Shown: positions 1 through 9,071, counted from the first letter of the stretch. The stretch: DNA of 64,000 nucleotides from Gp6-AA40 sp035293405 (GCA_035293405.1 DATDOE010000040.1:124001-188000), one strand, 5' to 3'. The notes: generated from the sequence alone by a model not told the origin. Numbers and translations are program-made.

Positions 1-126
1 GCCGTATCCCAAGGCTCACACACCCGCGAGATCAGCGCCACGGCCTTCGAATTCATCTCGGAGAACAGTCAGATCGCGTCGGTCCACGAATTCATGCGGC
101 TGCTGCCGGAGACACTGCGCGGGTGA
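1..126 (+). CDS. C-terminal end of an unidentified protein (cut by window edge)
   Basis: Frame 1 is open from the first base to a TGA at 124-126, giving 41 residues that end in ...RLLPETLRG. The reading frame has normal high-GC codon use, and no gene is visible on the other strand. The fragment contains no motif I recognise, so no function is proposed. It could be the tail of any enzyme whose body lies outside the window. Confidence 0.5.
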   Translation, partial: AVSQGSHTREISATAFEFISENSQIASVHEFMRLLPETLRG

Positions 127-142
127 CTGTGAGAATGCAGGG

Positions 143-190
143 GTCTTGGGCCACGGAGGCCACGGAGATTAGGCCACCGGAGAATCAGCC
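143..190. repeat. Short intergenic repeat, left copy
   Basis: This stretch reads GGCCACGGAGGCCACGGAG and continues into a further GGCCACCGGAG. A similar text appears in inverted orientation at about 1339-1385, on the other side of the DUF2934/HEPN-like gene. The rest of 127-375 contains nothing I recognise. Confidence 0.4.
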
Positions 191-375
191 ACAAAGAGCA
201 TGAGCCGTAGACCAGAGTCGGGCACCATACACTACGGCGTTTTCGGCGAGGCAACGGCACCCCACTGCGGCGAAACTGCCGAACATGCTGATGAAAGCAG
301 ACCCATTCATACTCGACGTGTTCGAATGTGAGCTGCTCGTCGCTCAAACTCCGGCTCGCCCTTGGTAACGAAACG

Positions 376-1041
376 ATGACTACCTCACACGATCGGATCG
401 CACTTCGTGCGTATGAGCTCTTTGAGGCGCGGGGAAAGCAACACGGTCAGGACTGGGCCGACTGGTTCGAGGCAGAGCGCGACATACGTGACCATTCTCG
501 CGCCCGCTACTTCAGTTTGGCGCTCCAGTACTACGTTGCCGGGCGGTTTGCCGTTCATGCCAGCCTCAATCCTGTCGCTGGCAATCTCTTACATCACGCG
601 ATCGAGCTCGCGCTCAAAGGCGGTTTGGCACGTGTGACAAGTTCGGAGGATCTCAAGAAGAAATACATGCACTCGCTCAATCCGCTGTGGAGAGACTTCA
701 AATTGAGCGTCAGTGACCCACGGCTCGATCGGTTGGATCGAGTCGTCAGCGAGCTGGATCAATTTGAAACGATTCGATATCCGGAGCACGTAGAGCAGCA
801 CGGAATGTTGGCGTCGATCGCGCCGATTCGCCGTGATCAAGACGCGAAGGGCCCAAGAAAACTACCGTCTCCCGTGCCGCGGTATAAGTTGTATCTCCCT
901 GAGATCGATGGGTTGCTTGATGCGGTATTCGTTGGTGCGAGCGTCAACCCAGCATTCTTCAAGGGTGAAGTATTCAAGAGCGAAGCACGAGACTTCCTGG
1001 GACGCGATAACATGACTCGTCTGCGAGATCTCGGCCCGTGA
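376..1041 (+). CDS. DUF2934-like / HEPN-like hypothetical protein
   Basis: The frame is open further upstream, but ATG at 376 (MTTSHDRIALRAYELF) starts the recognisable part and gives 221 residues. Residues 5-36 resemble the short DUF2934 motif: AYELFEARG, then a HG-x-D-W-x-W element and a closing AERDI. The following helical part (about 45-120) has the look of a HEPN-type bundle, with HHAIELALKGGL at about 73-84 and an SLNPLW segment. I see no clear RxxxxH RNase motif, so catalytic activity is not supported. DUF2934 proteins are usually short, so fusion to a larger domain is unusual. Function unknown; a nucleic-acid or stress role would only be a guess. Confidence 0.6.
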   Translation: MTTSHDRIALRAYELFEARGKQHGQDWADWFEAERDIRDHSRARYFSLALQYYVAGRFAVHASLNPVAGNLLHHAIELALKGGLARVTSSEDLKKKYMHSLNPLWRDFKLSVSDPRLDRLDRVVSELDQFETIRYPEHVEQHGMLASIAPIRRDQDAKGPRKLPSPVPRYKLYLPEIDGLLDAVFVGASVNPAFFKGEVFKSEARDFLGRDNMTRLRDLGP

Positions 1042-1384
1042 CATCGCGGGGAGGCCCCTTGGCGTTGGTTCGGCCTCCCCTACCCGACGCGGCCCCGACT
1101 ACTCCTGATAGGTCGCCTATTGTTTATCAAACGCGTGCGACCGTCGCGGCCTTGATGGTCCTTTCGACATCGATCAGAATCGGCTCGACCTCGATCCTGA
1201 ATCGAAAACACAAGACTGCGTTCGGGCTGAGGCGTATGCCAAACATCGAACGCCTCCAAGTTGGACGCCATGGGCTTGGCAGACTGGAAGTGGCTCTAAG
1301 GCGTTTCGGGAATCTTTGCGTTCCTGGCCCAAGCTCAATAGTCTCCGTGCGCTCCGTGGCCAAAGATCTTCGTGATCTTCGTGG
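1042..1384. other. Intergenic stretch with inverted copy of the short repeat
   Basis: No coding region is supported here. The frames that are open have no recognisable motifs. The segment from about 1339 reads CCGTGCGCTCCGTGGCC and then TCTTCGTGATCTTCGTGGC, which is the reverse complement of the repeat type seen at 143-190. It ends at the stop codon of the oppositely oriented DCC-family gene, so it may also act as a terminator region between convergent genes. Confidence 0.4.
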
Positions 1385-1783
1385 CTAGCGGGTGGGCGCG
1401 CAGAGATCGTCCGTGCAGCGGCCGCGGCGGACGCGGTTGGCGGCGATAGTCCGATAGATCGCGTGGCCGATCTGCCGGAAGCCGGGCAGCCGGCCGATGA
1501 GGCCGAATGGCCACATCAGCGGTACCACGCGAGCGATCTGCAGATACCCTTCGAATCCCGCGTGAAGTCTGCCCCGCTGGTCGATCACATACATCTCGAC
1601 CATCACGGCCGCTTCGCTCAGGCCCGGCGCGAAAAACTCGCGCGCCTCAGCATTGGTCGCGTCCACAAACTGCAGGCGGTCCATCCAATCCGTCGCGTGA
1701 AGGATCCGCGCGGTGCGGCGGCACAGCGGGCAGCCGCCGTCGAAGAGCACGGGCAAACGCGATGGGGACTGTGCCGACGCCAT
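1385..1783 (-). CDS. DCC-family thiol-disulfide oxidoreductase (DUF393)
   Basis: The 132-residue protein carries the family signature near its N terminus: FDGGCPLCRRTA, with the two cysteines of the DxxCxLC motif at about residues 18 and 21. Length is typical of the DCC family (PF04134). Members are predicted to carry out thiol-disulfide chemistry, but the substrate is unknown. It is the last gene of the large minus-strand glycan operon: its start codon lies 1 bp after the stop of the methyltransferase before it. It may be a passenger rather than part of glycan synthesis. Family call is confident, role is not. Confidence 0.85.
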   Translation of the reverse strand: MASAQSPSRLPVLFDGGCPLCRRTARILHATDWMDRLQFVDATNAEAREFFAPGLSEAAVMVEMYVIDQRGRLHAGFEGYLQIARVVPLMWPFGLIGRLPGFRQIGHAIYRTIAANRVRRGRCTDDLCAPTR

Positions 1784-1784
1784 G

Positions 1785-2603
1785 TCAACCGGCGCGGAAG
1801 ATCGCCGCCTGCCCGCTCAGCAGGTGGAGACGGCGAAACTCCGGGTTGGCGGTGATGAAATCGTCTACCGCCTTCTGTGCCCCCGGACAGGTGACCACGC
1901 CGTAGTCGTCCACGATCATCATGGCGCCAGGCGCGAGCCGCGACGAGAAGAAGCGCAGGCAGAAGTCGGTCGCCGGGTGCACGTCAACGTCGATGTGCAC
2001 GAAGCCGAATCCCGGCTCCGAGGTCAGTCGCTTGCTCGTCTCGAAGATGTCGCCGACCACGAGCTCGACGTTCGGGTAGCCGGACAGGTACTCGGCAACC
2101 CCCTCGGCCGAGGTGTCCTTGAACCCGTCATCGGAGTGCACGCCGTCGATCGCCGGATCAAGCCTGGCGTGCCCCTGGAAGGTGTCGCACACATAGAAAC
2201 GCGGCGAGCGGCCGGCCTGCCTCAACGTTTCGGCGATGAACTTGGACGATCCGCCCTGGTAGCTTCCGACCTCGACCATCGGGAACGTGCGCGGCGCGCC
2301 GGTGACCGCCTGCCACAAGGTGTACAGGCGATCGAAGTTCATCCCGATGCGGCCGTCGGCGATCACCTGCTTGGCGACCACCGAGAAGTCCGGCAGCGTG
2401 CTGATGTCGATCTTCTTGCCGATGCCGCTCAGGTAATAGCTGCGGCGCAGCGCCTCGTGCTCTTCGTGGAGGCGAAGCCGCTCTTCGGTCGAGCGGGCCA
2501 TCTTGGCCCTCAACTGCTCGAACTTGACCGCGAGCCGCTCTTCATTGGCCGGTGACTTTCTTCGAACCTCACCGTCCTGCCGTTCGACCTCGTCCTCGCT
2601 CAC
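1785..2603 (-). CDS. TylF/macrocin-type class I SAM-dependent methyltransferase
   Basis: This is a 272-residue protein with a Rossmann-type methyltransferase core. Visible elements are the glycine-rich motif VEVGSYQGGSSKF, an acidic FYVCDTFQGH segment and the metal-site-like FVHIDVDVHPATDFC followed by MMIVDDYG. The DVD and DDYG motifs are characteristic of TylF-like sugar O-methyltransferases (PF05711), which need a divalent metal and act on sugar hydroxyls. The N-terminal 75 residues are highly charged and probably a coiled-coil extension. It lies 33 bp downstream of the 982-residue glycosyltransferase-like gene, at the end of the glycan operon. The likely role is methylation of a sugar in the glycan; the substrate is inferred from context only. 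Confidence 0.8.
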   Translation of the reverse strand: MSEDEVERQDGEVRRKSPANEERLAVKFEQLRAKMARSTEERLRLHEEHEALRRSYYLSGIGKKIDISTLPDFSVVAKQVIADGRIGMNFDRLYTLWQAVTGAPRTFPMVEVGSYQGGSSKFIAETLRQAGRSPRFYVCDTFQGHARLDPAIDGVHSDDGFKDTSAEGVAEYLSGYPNVELVVGDIFETSKRLTSEPGFGFVHIDVDVHPATDFCLRFFSSRLAPGAMMIVDDYGVVTCPGAQKAVDDFITANPEFRRLHLLSGQAAIFRAG

Positions 2604-2636
2604 GGTTCTATCGTAGCCGAGATGATGCGACGCATC

Positions 2637-5585
2637 TCAGCGTCCAACCTTGCCGAGGAGCCGTCCTGCCAGATTCACGAGTCCGGCAATCATGAGGAGC
2701 GGAACCCGCATCGCGAGCGCGCCGATTGAAACACGCGGGCGCGCGCGCCGTCGCGATCGGCGTCCCAGACGTTCCACGTGATCGGCCGCAACCACTGATG
2801 GCCGCTCCCCTGAACCCGACCGAACCATCGTCTTGAAGAATGGGTTCGAGCTGTCCGGCTGCGGTGCACCAAGAGCCGTGCGCACGTGCCGGTTCACGTC
2901 TTCGAGCGTTTCTGCATGGACAACGGAGCTGCCGCTGGTGCTCCACAGGAATTCGACGGGGCCGGTGTCGTGTACCGTCTTCGCCCCATCCGGGCGAAGC
3001 ACTGCGACCCCCGGCTTCCCGAGTGCGGCGGCCATCGTCAGCGACAAGGCATCGATACCGACGGTCACGGCCGCATATCGAACCGACTCCGCCAGGAGGA
3101 CGGCATCGAGCTCACCCGAACGCTCGTACGCCCGCGGAATCATTACCACATTGTCGACGCCGGTGAAATCAAGCGATCGCCACCGCGGTGAACGGACCGC
3201 CGGACGAATCAGCACCGGCAGGTCGTGCAGCCGCTGATCGGTGCTCGCGCGCAACGAGCTCACCCATCGGCGGACGAGATCCACTTCCCTCCCGGGCTCG
3301 CTCAACACGCCCACCGACCCGGCAAAGAATGCGAACGCCCGGCCAGGTGGCAGGCCAAGCAGCGCACGGAACTCGTCGGGCCCGACGGCTGGCGGCTCGT
3401 CCAGACATCGTTCGAGAAGTGTGGCCCCGGTCACGATGATGCCGGCGTCGGGCAGATGCAGGTCGCGGACGACCGCCGCCCGCTGCGCATCATTCCAGAC
3501 AAAGACCGCGGATGGTTTTGGCTGCAGGAGCGTGGCGTGCAGCTGTCCGTCGCCACCGCCGGCGATCGCGATGGCGGGGATGCCGAGCGAGGACGCCGCG
3601 CGAAGGAGGTCCGCCTCTGCTCCGGCGCTCTCCAACGCTGTGACCACATCGCTGTCGGGCAGCGCGAGCACCACGTCCGGCTTCTGCTGAACGAGCACAT
3701 CGCGGGCCGCCGTTGACGAGGGAATCGCTCGATCGAACCGGGCCACGAACCGGCGCAGCGGCCTCGGCATGCCGCGCCACTGACGGGCGATCCGCGCGAT
3801 CGGCCGCGCACCTCGCGGCACGACCGCCAGCGCGAGTCGCACGAGCCACGACTGCGCGTTACCTTGGCCGCGGAGGTCCAGCATCGAGAGATAGGCCGAC
3901 ATGCCAAGCAGTCCCTGACTGATCTCCGCCCACATCCCGTCGGGCTGCGGCAGCAGGCCGGCCTGTATCACGCCAGGCACGTCGCACCTGATGCGGGAGT
4001 ACGCGTCCTCGGTCTGGCCACGACGAGGGGTGAAGACGATCGCGAGGCGATGGCCTCGTTCGGCAAGCGCGCGAAGGATTGGCTGGTGCAGGAACAGCGA
4101 TTCCGCCGAGGGCACGCCGAACAGCACGCTGACGAAGTCTTCGCTGTCGCGGCGCGCGGGCAACCCCGCGGCCCGCCACGCGGTGTAGCTGGCCAACGGC
4201 GCGATGATCCTGCGCAGCAACGGTACCCAACGCGGAACGGCTCGCGGCGCGGCGAGGCGATCGGCGACTTCCTGAACCAGACGAGCCCACATCAGGAAAC
4301 CGGGCAACAGGTCGGTGCCATGCGGCCGCACCAGCGCGCGCGCGGCGGCCTGATGGGCGCGGTCGAGTCCATGGTCGAGAATCCCCCTCAGCGCCACCCC
4401 GTGCTCATCGAGGCTCCGCGCGACGCTGGGCCACCCTCGCTGCTCGGCCACCTCCGCACAAAACCGCGCCAGCTCTTCGTCGCCGTCGTCCGGCCACAAC
4501 AGCGCGACCACCGGGCGGGCACGCGCCGCAGCCTCGAGCACGAGCGACATATCCATCGCGATCACGGCGTCCGCGTGCTGCAGCGCCTCGGCGATATCGG
4601 CGGCGTACTTCCGGAAGTCGGTGTCGAACCGAGGCAGCACGGCCTCGGAGATCTGTGGATAGGCCTTCTGCTGCACGCCGGGCGGCGGCGCGGAGTAGAC
4701 GATCACTCCAGCATCACGAATACGAGGATCGCTGCTCGAGCGAAGGCTGTCGATCCATTGCCGAATCTGCGCGTGCCGCCGCTCGATGGCGCGACTGCCG
4801 GCGGCGAGCAGAAGGACGGTGCGCGCCGGGTCGAGACCGTGGCGGCGGCAGAACTCCTCACGAGTGGTGGTCACAGCGCCAGCCGTGTCGAGTGGCAGGC
4901 ACGCGCCGATGACTGCCGTCCTGCGCGCGGGAACGCCAAGGATCTCCACCGCCTGCCGGCGCTGCTCACGGCTCCACAGAGCCATGCAGTCGGGCAGGAC
5001 GTGCGGCAGCGCACCGCTGGTCAGATCATCCCATCGCGCAGGCAGTCCGATCGTCGGGATCCCCAGCGTGTTCGCGGCCCGGATGTAGTCGCTCGCCACC
5101 GAGCCGATGCCGAAGAGCGGCGCCACGACCAGCAGGTCGGGATTGTGCGCGTTCAGGAAGTCGACGATGGGAGGCGGAGGCGGGAGCACCCGCACGAGCA
5201 TGCGCAGGATTCGAGTGGTCAGCGGCCGGACCAGACGGACGCGCAGCAATCGATTGCGTGCGAGCCGCGACGCGAGCGGGGACGCCTCCTGCAGCGCGCG
5301 CCGATAGGCACCCTCGTCTCGCGCGTCGAGAAAACGCCAGCAGTCGAGACAGCCGCGAGCGGTCGCGCTCAACTCGGCCCAGCGATCGAGATTCGGCGCC
5401 AGGCCGATGGTCAGTCGGCGAAACTTTCCGGAGAATGCGGCGACGTCGGTACCCGGTGGCGCCTCGCCGTGCACGGCGATGTGCACGCGGCCGCGACGCG
5501 CCGTCAACTCGGTCAGCGCACTCGCGGACGTCGTCAGCGCACCAAGGTGGGGCGCGACAACCAGTGTGCTTTTCAGCAGCCGCAT
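2637..5585 (-). CDS. Duplicated-domain glycosyl/glycerophosphotransferase-like protein
   Basis: The protein is 982 residues long and built of two related halves (about 1-470 and 485-960). Each half has the pattern 'D(L/V)(L/V)...ADYLRAA-x-LGIP-x-IG/A' (first half near 150-185, second near 637-675), then a segment ending in V(I/F)xG and a late '(A/L)AxALGKPxVAxLxP' element. The 499-residue product at the head of the same operon carries the same pattern once, with ADYLHAARTLGIPTIG and RPHPTNP. The family resembles CDP-glycerol glycerophosphotransferase-like or capsule-type transferases (GT-B-like fold), but the typical HxxP motif is degenerate here. A C-terminal basic stretch and a hydrophobic end (about 955-975) suggest membrane association. 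Likely surface-glycan assembly; the exact transfer is unknown. Confidence 0.6.
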   Translation of the reverse strand: MRLLKSTLVVAPHLGALTTSASALTELTARRGRVHIAVHGEAPPGTDVAAFSGKFRRLTIGLAPNLDRWAELSATARGCLDCWRFLDARDEGAYRRALQEASPLASRLARNRLLRVRLVRPLTTRILRMLVRVLPPPPPIVDFLNAHNPDLLVVAPLFGIGSVASDYIRAANTLGIPTIGLPARWDDLTSGALPHVLPDCMALWSREQRRQAVEILGVPARRTAVIGACLPLDTAGAVTTTREEFCRRHGLDPARTVLLLAAGSRAIERRHAQIRQWIDSLRSSSDPRIRDAGVIVYSAPPPGVQQKAYPQISEAVLPRFDTDFRKYAADIAEALQHADAVIAMDMSLVLEAAARARPVVALLWPDDGDEELARFCAEVAEQRGWPSVARSLDEHGVALRGILDHGLDRAHQAAARALVRPHGTDLLPGFLMWARLVQEVADRLAAPRAVPRWVPLLRRIIAPLASYTAWRAAGLPARRDSEDFVSVLFGVPSAESLFLHQPILRALAERGHRLAIVFTPRRGQTEDAYSRIRCDVPGVIQAGLLPQPDGMWAEISQGLLGMSAYLSMLDLRGQGNAQSWLVRLALAVVPRGARPIARIARQWRGMPRPLRRFVARFDRAIPSSTAARDVLVQQKPDVVLALPDSDVVTALESAGAEADLLRAASSLGIPAIAIAGGGDGQLHATLLQPKPSAVFVWNDAQRAAVVRDLHLPDAGIIVTGATLLERCLDEPPAVGPDEFRALLGLPPGRAFAFFAGSVGVLSEPGREVDLVRRWVSSLRASTDQRLHDLPVLIRPAVRSPRWRSLDFTGVDNVVMIPRAYERSGELDAVLLAESVRYAAVTVGIDALSLTMAAALGKPGVAVLRPDGAKTVHDTGPVEFLWSTSGSSVVHAETLEDVNRHVRTALGAPQPDSSNPFFKTMVRSGSGERPSVVAADHVERLGRRSRRRARPRVSIGALAMRVPLLMIAGLVNLAGRLLGKVGR

Positions 5586-5591
5586 CGGTTC

Positions 5592-6122
5592 CTAAGAACC
5601 TTTGTTCGCCGGCCAGCGAACGGCGAGTGCGGCGATGCGCTTCACGCGCTCCTGGGCACGGCTGGCCAGGTGCTCTTCGAGGGCCGTGCCGGCGGGAATT
5701 CTTCCGGGCACAGTGCTCATGACCATGCCGGTGGCGGACAGAGTGGGAAGCGTGGCGTCGGGCATCGGGTGCGCCGACGCAGCAGCAACCCGGCGGCGCA
5801 CGAACGGCCGGACGAGCGCCACTCCGATCGACGAGATCAGCGGCCGGGAGACTCCGATGCCCGCCATCTTCGTGAGCGTGGACCGCATCGCGTCCGATCC
5901 GTCCGCCGTGTCGTCATCGGCGGCCAACGCCGGCATCTCCACGACGCGGAACGGCGCGACACCGTGGGTCACGATCGCGGCCGCACGCTGATCGCCGGTC
6001 GCGACGAGGATCCAGTCAGGGGTTGACGAGCGGGCCTCGTCCACCACGCGCACACCTGCAGGGGCAAGCGCTTTGACGCGCTGCAGCGCCGACGCGGTCG
6101 CGCCGATCACGAGCAGCATCAT
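5592..6122 (-). CDS. Hypothetical protein of the glycan operon
   Basis: The open frame extends upstream to 6305, but ATG at 6120-6122 (MMLLVIGATASALQRV) overlaps the stop of the preceding methyltransferase in an ATGATG arrangement. This matches the coupling used throughout this operon, so I prefer it; the product is 176 residues. The beginning (LLVIGATASALQRVKAL) looks like the first strand-helix of an alpha/beta protein, with a short GATAS turn in place of a full Rossmann GxGxxG. No catalytic motif is visible and I do not recognise the family. It ends 6 bp before the 982-residue gene. Confidence 0.65.
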   Translation of the reverse strand: MMLLVIGATASALQRVKALAPAGVRVVDEARSSTPDWILVATGDQRAAAIVTHGVAPFRVVEMPALAADDDTADGSDAMRSTLTKMAGIGVSRPLISSIGVALVRPFVRRRVAAASAHPMPDATLPTLSATGMVMSTVPGRIPAGTALEEHLASRAQERVKRIAALAVRWPANKGS

Positions 6123-7312
6123 GCCGCCACGAGCTCCGCGCCCGATGCGTCGAGATAGTTGGCAGACACACCGAGCTCGCGGCACGCGGCGGCAATCTCG
6201 GCCAGATAGTTCGGATTCATGACCACGACAGCCAGCGGCGTCTCGCCGATCTGCCGGAGCGTGTCGGGCGCCTCGATTTGCCGGCCCGAGATCGGCACGT
6301 AGCATCCCTGCTTGTTCGCGTTCACGTCCACGGTGTGGTCGATCAAGGTCGAGTCCGGATCGACCATGAGCGAGAACATGATGCCCTTGGTCGCCATGCC
6401 CCAGAGCGCCACACGGTCGCCTCGCGCTTTCAATTCACGCAGCCGGCCTTGAATCGCGCCGACGCGATCCTGCTCACCCGCGACGTACTCCCGCAGCCGC
6501 CCCTGCAGCACGCTGCCCGCATCCGATGGGCGCCGGCTCGTCGTGTCGTGCGCAGGGACTGCCTCCATCCACCGGTACTGGCTGCCGAAGGCCACGCGCG
6601 TGGACGTGGGCCTGAACCCGGCGCGCCGGAGCACCTGAGCGAGGCTGGCGTCGGTGAAGTAGTTGCAGTGCTCGTAACAGAAGTCCCAGAACGCGCGATG
6701 CTCGAGGATCCATCCGAGGTCCGGCACCTCGACGAACAGCGGCACATCGAGGTCGTCCATCGCGGTCCGCAGATCGCGCACGAACGCGACGGGGCTCGGC
6801 ATGTGCTCGAGCACGTGGCGGCTGAGGAAGAGCGACGGTGGTCGATCGAGAAGATCCTTCGAGAACACGCCGCTGACGAGCCTGATTCGTCCGTCCGCAC
6901 GGACCTCGTCACCGGGAAGAGCCGGATCGACGCCGAGCCCATGGCACTCGGGCCAGACGCGGCACAGAACGTCGAGGAACCGGCCATCGCCGCACCCGAC
7001 GTCAACGACAAGACCACCGCGTGCCAGCGAGTACGCCCGTCCGAGATACTGGGCAATCTCTTCGTAATAGCGCGCCATCACCGCCGACGGCACCGCGTTG
7101 TCGTAGCCGGCGTCGTATTCGAGCTTCGACGGATCGAAGGTGGCGTTCCAGGAGAATCCGCAAGCCGGACACGTCGCCAGGGAGACCTGACCTCGCGTGG
7201 CCGCCCGCGCCGCTTCGCGCGTCCGGTGCACGTAGTTCTGCATCGACGGCACGCGGTCTCGGGTCACGGTGAGTAGCGGATCCTCCGCCGCACAGACGGG
7301 GCACACGGTCAC
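6119..7312 (-). CDS. Zinc-motif SAM-dependent methyltransferase with C-methyltransferase-like C terminus
   Basis: GTG at 7310-7312 overlaps the stop of the upstream dehydratase gene as GTGA and begins MTVCPVCAAED. An ATG 12 codons further upstream would overlap by 40 bp, so the GTG start is preferred (397 residues). The N terminus has paired CxxC motifs (CPVC, then CPAC about 45 residues later) as in the putative zinc-binding domain of sugar C-methyltransferases. The SAM motif is VVDVGCGDGRFLD, followed by SRHVLEHM. The last 130 residues (VALWGMATKGIMFS ... VVVMNPNYLAEI) match the C-methyltransferase C-terminal domain type (PF08484). Probable sugar C- or N-methyltransferase in glycan synthesis. 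Confidence 0.8.
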   Translation of the reverse strand: MTVCPVCAAEDPLLTVTRDRVPSMQNYVHRTREAARAATRGQVSLATCPACGFSWNATFDPSKLEYDAGYDNAVPSAVMARYYEEIAQYLGRAYSLARGGLVVDVGCGDGRFLDVLCRVWPECHGLGVDPALPGDEVRADGRIRLVSGVFSKDLLDRPPSLFLSRHVLEHMPSPVAFVRDLRTAMDDLDVPLFVEVPDLGWILEHRAFWDFCYEHCNYFTDASLAQVLRRAGFRPTSTRVAFGSQYRWMEAVPAHDTTSRRPSDAGSVLQGRLREYVAGEQDRVGAIQGRLRELKARGDRVALWGMATKGIMFSLMVDPDSTLIDHTVDVNANKQGCYVPISGRQIEAPDTLRQIGETPLAVVVMNPNYLAEIAAACRELGVSANYLDASGAELVAA

Positions 7313-8307
7313 GCGCGTTCCCAGTCTCCGAACCAGCGGCGGTACCAATCAAGTGTCTCGCGCAGCCCCTGGTCCATCGTGTACGCCGGCGTCCACCCGA
7401 GGGTCCTGGTCGCCTTGTCGAACGAGAGCCATTGCTCGCGGATCTCGGCTCGGGCGGTGTTCCGGACGTCAGGGGTCAGATCCATTCGGCCGGTGAGGCG
7501 CTGGATGTCCGCGATCACCTCGAGCACGGTGCGGCGCGCGGCGCCACCGATGTTCACCGCCTGGCCGCGAAGCGTGCCGGTAAACGCCGCCTCCGCCAGA
7601 CAGAGGTACGCCGACGCCGCGTCCTGGACGTAGAGATAGTCACGGATGAAGGTGCCATCGCTGCGGACGATCGGCCGTTCGCCGCGCAGCAGCGAGCGGA
7701 TCGTGCCCGGGACGAGACGCGTCCAGTTCAAATCGCCGCCACCGTAGATGTTGCCGCACCGCGCGATCAGGACCGGGAGCCCGTAGGTGTCGTGGTAGGT
7801 CTGCGCCAGCATGTCGGCACAGGCCTTCGACACATCGTACGGGTGTTGCGCGCGTAGCGGCGTCTGCTCCGTATACGGCAGATCGGGCGACGTGCCATAG
7901 GCCTTGTCGCTCGAGGCAACCACGACCGACTTGATCATCTCGGCGTGGACGCGGCAGGCGTCCAGCAGGTGATACGTGCCGCGGATGTTCGCCTCGAAGG
8001 TCGGGACAGGCGCGCGCGCGGCCACGCCGACCAGCGTTTGCGCGCCGAGGTGCATCACCGTGTCCACTTCCCACACGCCCACCGCGCGCTCGACCGTGGC
8101 GTAGTCCTCGAGCGAGCCGTAGACCTGCTTCACCTTGTGGATGTCCCCGCTCCGTACCAGCTCGCACTGCGGGTCCAGGTCCACGCACAAGGCAACAACC
8201 GTGGCGCCGCGCTCGAGAAGCGCCTTCACCACCCACGAGCCGACAATGCCCGTCGCGCCCGTCACCAGGACGCGCCGGCTGCGCCACGAGAAGGTCTCGC
8301 TGGTCAT
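7309..8307 (-). CDS. rfbG: CDP-glucose 4,6-dehydratase-like short-chain dehydrogenase
   Basis: The start ATG at 8305-8307 overlaps the stop of the upstream gene (ATGA) and gives 332 residues; the open frame before it has no homology-like content. The NAD-binding GATGIVGS lies at residues 17-24, the catalytic Tyr-Lys pair is in YDVSKAC, and the Ser/Asp region is VVASSDKAYG. The C-terminal half has GGGDLNWTRLVPGTIRS and RSDGTFIRDYLYV, which I associate with CDP-glucose 4,6-dehydratase. That enzyme makes CDP-4-dehydro-6-deoxyglucose. A cytidylyltransferase three genes upstream supports the CDP rather than the dTDP or GDP assignment. Confidence 0.82.
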   Translation of the reverse strand: MTSETFSWRSRRVLVTGATGIVGSWVVKALLERGATVVALCVDLDPQCELVRSGDIHKVKQVYGSLEDYATVERAVGVWEVDTVMHLGAQTLVGVAARAPVPTFEANIRGTYHLLDACRVHAEMIKSVVVASSDKAYGTSPDLPYTEQTPLRAQHPYDVSKACADMLAQTYHDTYGLPVLIARCGNIYGGGDLNWTRLVPGTIRSLLRGERPIVRSDGTFIRDYLYVQDAASAYLCLAEAAFTGTLRGQAVNIGGAARRTVLEVIADIQRLTGRMDLTPDVRNTARAEIREQWLSFDKATRTLGWTPAYTMDQGLRETLDWYRRWFGDWERA

Positions 8308-9071
8308 CGTGTCCGCCTGAGATAGGCCTGCGGCCAGTGCGTGACATTCTGATCGAGATCGCTCTCGTTGAACGGCCACGGCGGCTGCTCGAGCGTGAAC
8401 TCCGGGTGCGTACGGAGGAAGTCGTGGACGGCGGCGATGGGGTTGTCGGCTCGCCACGAAGCCTGGCCGCGGGGCGTGTCCGCGACTTCCTGCATCACAC
8501 CGTCGGTAGCCACGATATACGAGCCGACCGAAACGAGCGGCGCATACGCCTCCAGCTCCGCGCGCACGTGGTCCCGCAGGTGATTCGAGTCGAGCAGGAC
8601 CAGCACCGTATCGCCGGCGTTGATCTGCTTCCGCACGTGACCGACGATCGCCGCATCGATCGAGCTTCCCTCGACGAGGGTGATCAGGCCGGTCAGTGGA
8701 TGGCTCTCGATGGCCGCCCTGTTGTGCGGGCGGATCTCGATGTCGACGCCGATCACGCGGCCACGGTCGAGCGCCTTGCACAGCGACGCGTAGTAGACGA
8801 GCGACCCGCCGTGCGCCACGCCGGTTTCGACGATCACGTCCGGCGCCACGCGGTGAATCACTTCCTGCAGCCGGATCATGTCATCCGGCAGTTGAATGAC
8901 CGGCCGCCCGAACCAGCTGAAGGTGTAGGTGTACTTCTGGTTCCACCCGACCTTGAGCCACAAGCGCGACAGCAGCTCGAAGCCCTCCTTCGAATACAGC
9001 GGCACCCGCGACTCGCCGCCCTCCGCGTGCTGAACGATCACGCCGGCGGTGGTGTCGACCGTGAAGGTCAT
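8304..9071 (-). CDS. CmcI/rhamnosyl O-methyltransferase family protein
   Basis: ATG at 9069-9071 (MTFTVDTTAG) overlaps the stop of the epimerase gene as ATGA, giving 255 residues. The protein has the cephalosporin hydroxylase / rhamnosyl O-methyltransferase family pattern (PF04989): WNQKYTYTFSWFGRPV near the N terminus, a SAM-binding VIVETGVAHGGSLVYYASL, an acidic VIGVDIEI and LVLLDSNH. Despite the historical name, members are mostly SAM-dependent O-methyltransferases of sugars. It lies between the epimerase and dehydratase genes, so it probably methylates the deoxysugar or its glycoside. The target hydroxyl is not predictable. Confidence 0.8.
   Translation of the reverse strand: MTFTVDTTAGVIVQHAEGGESRVPLYSKEGFELLSRLWLKVGWNQKYTYTFSWFGRPVIQLPDDMIRLQEVIHRVAPDVIVETGVAHGGSLVYYASLCKALDRGRVIGVDIEIRPHNRAAIESHPLTGLITLVEGSSIDAAIVGHVRKQINAGDTVLVLLDSNHLRDHVRAELEAYAPLVSVGSYIVATDGVMQEVADTPRGQASWRADNPIAAVHDFLRTHPEFTLEQPPWPFNESDLDQNVTHWPQAYLRRTR

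Noticed and set aside
3864..6026. A 720-codon open frame on the plus strand
   Set aside because: It runs antisense to the 982-residue transferase gene and has low-complexity Arg/His-rich sequence without motifs; this is a shadow caused by high GC.
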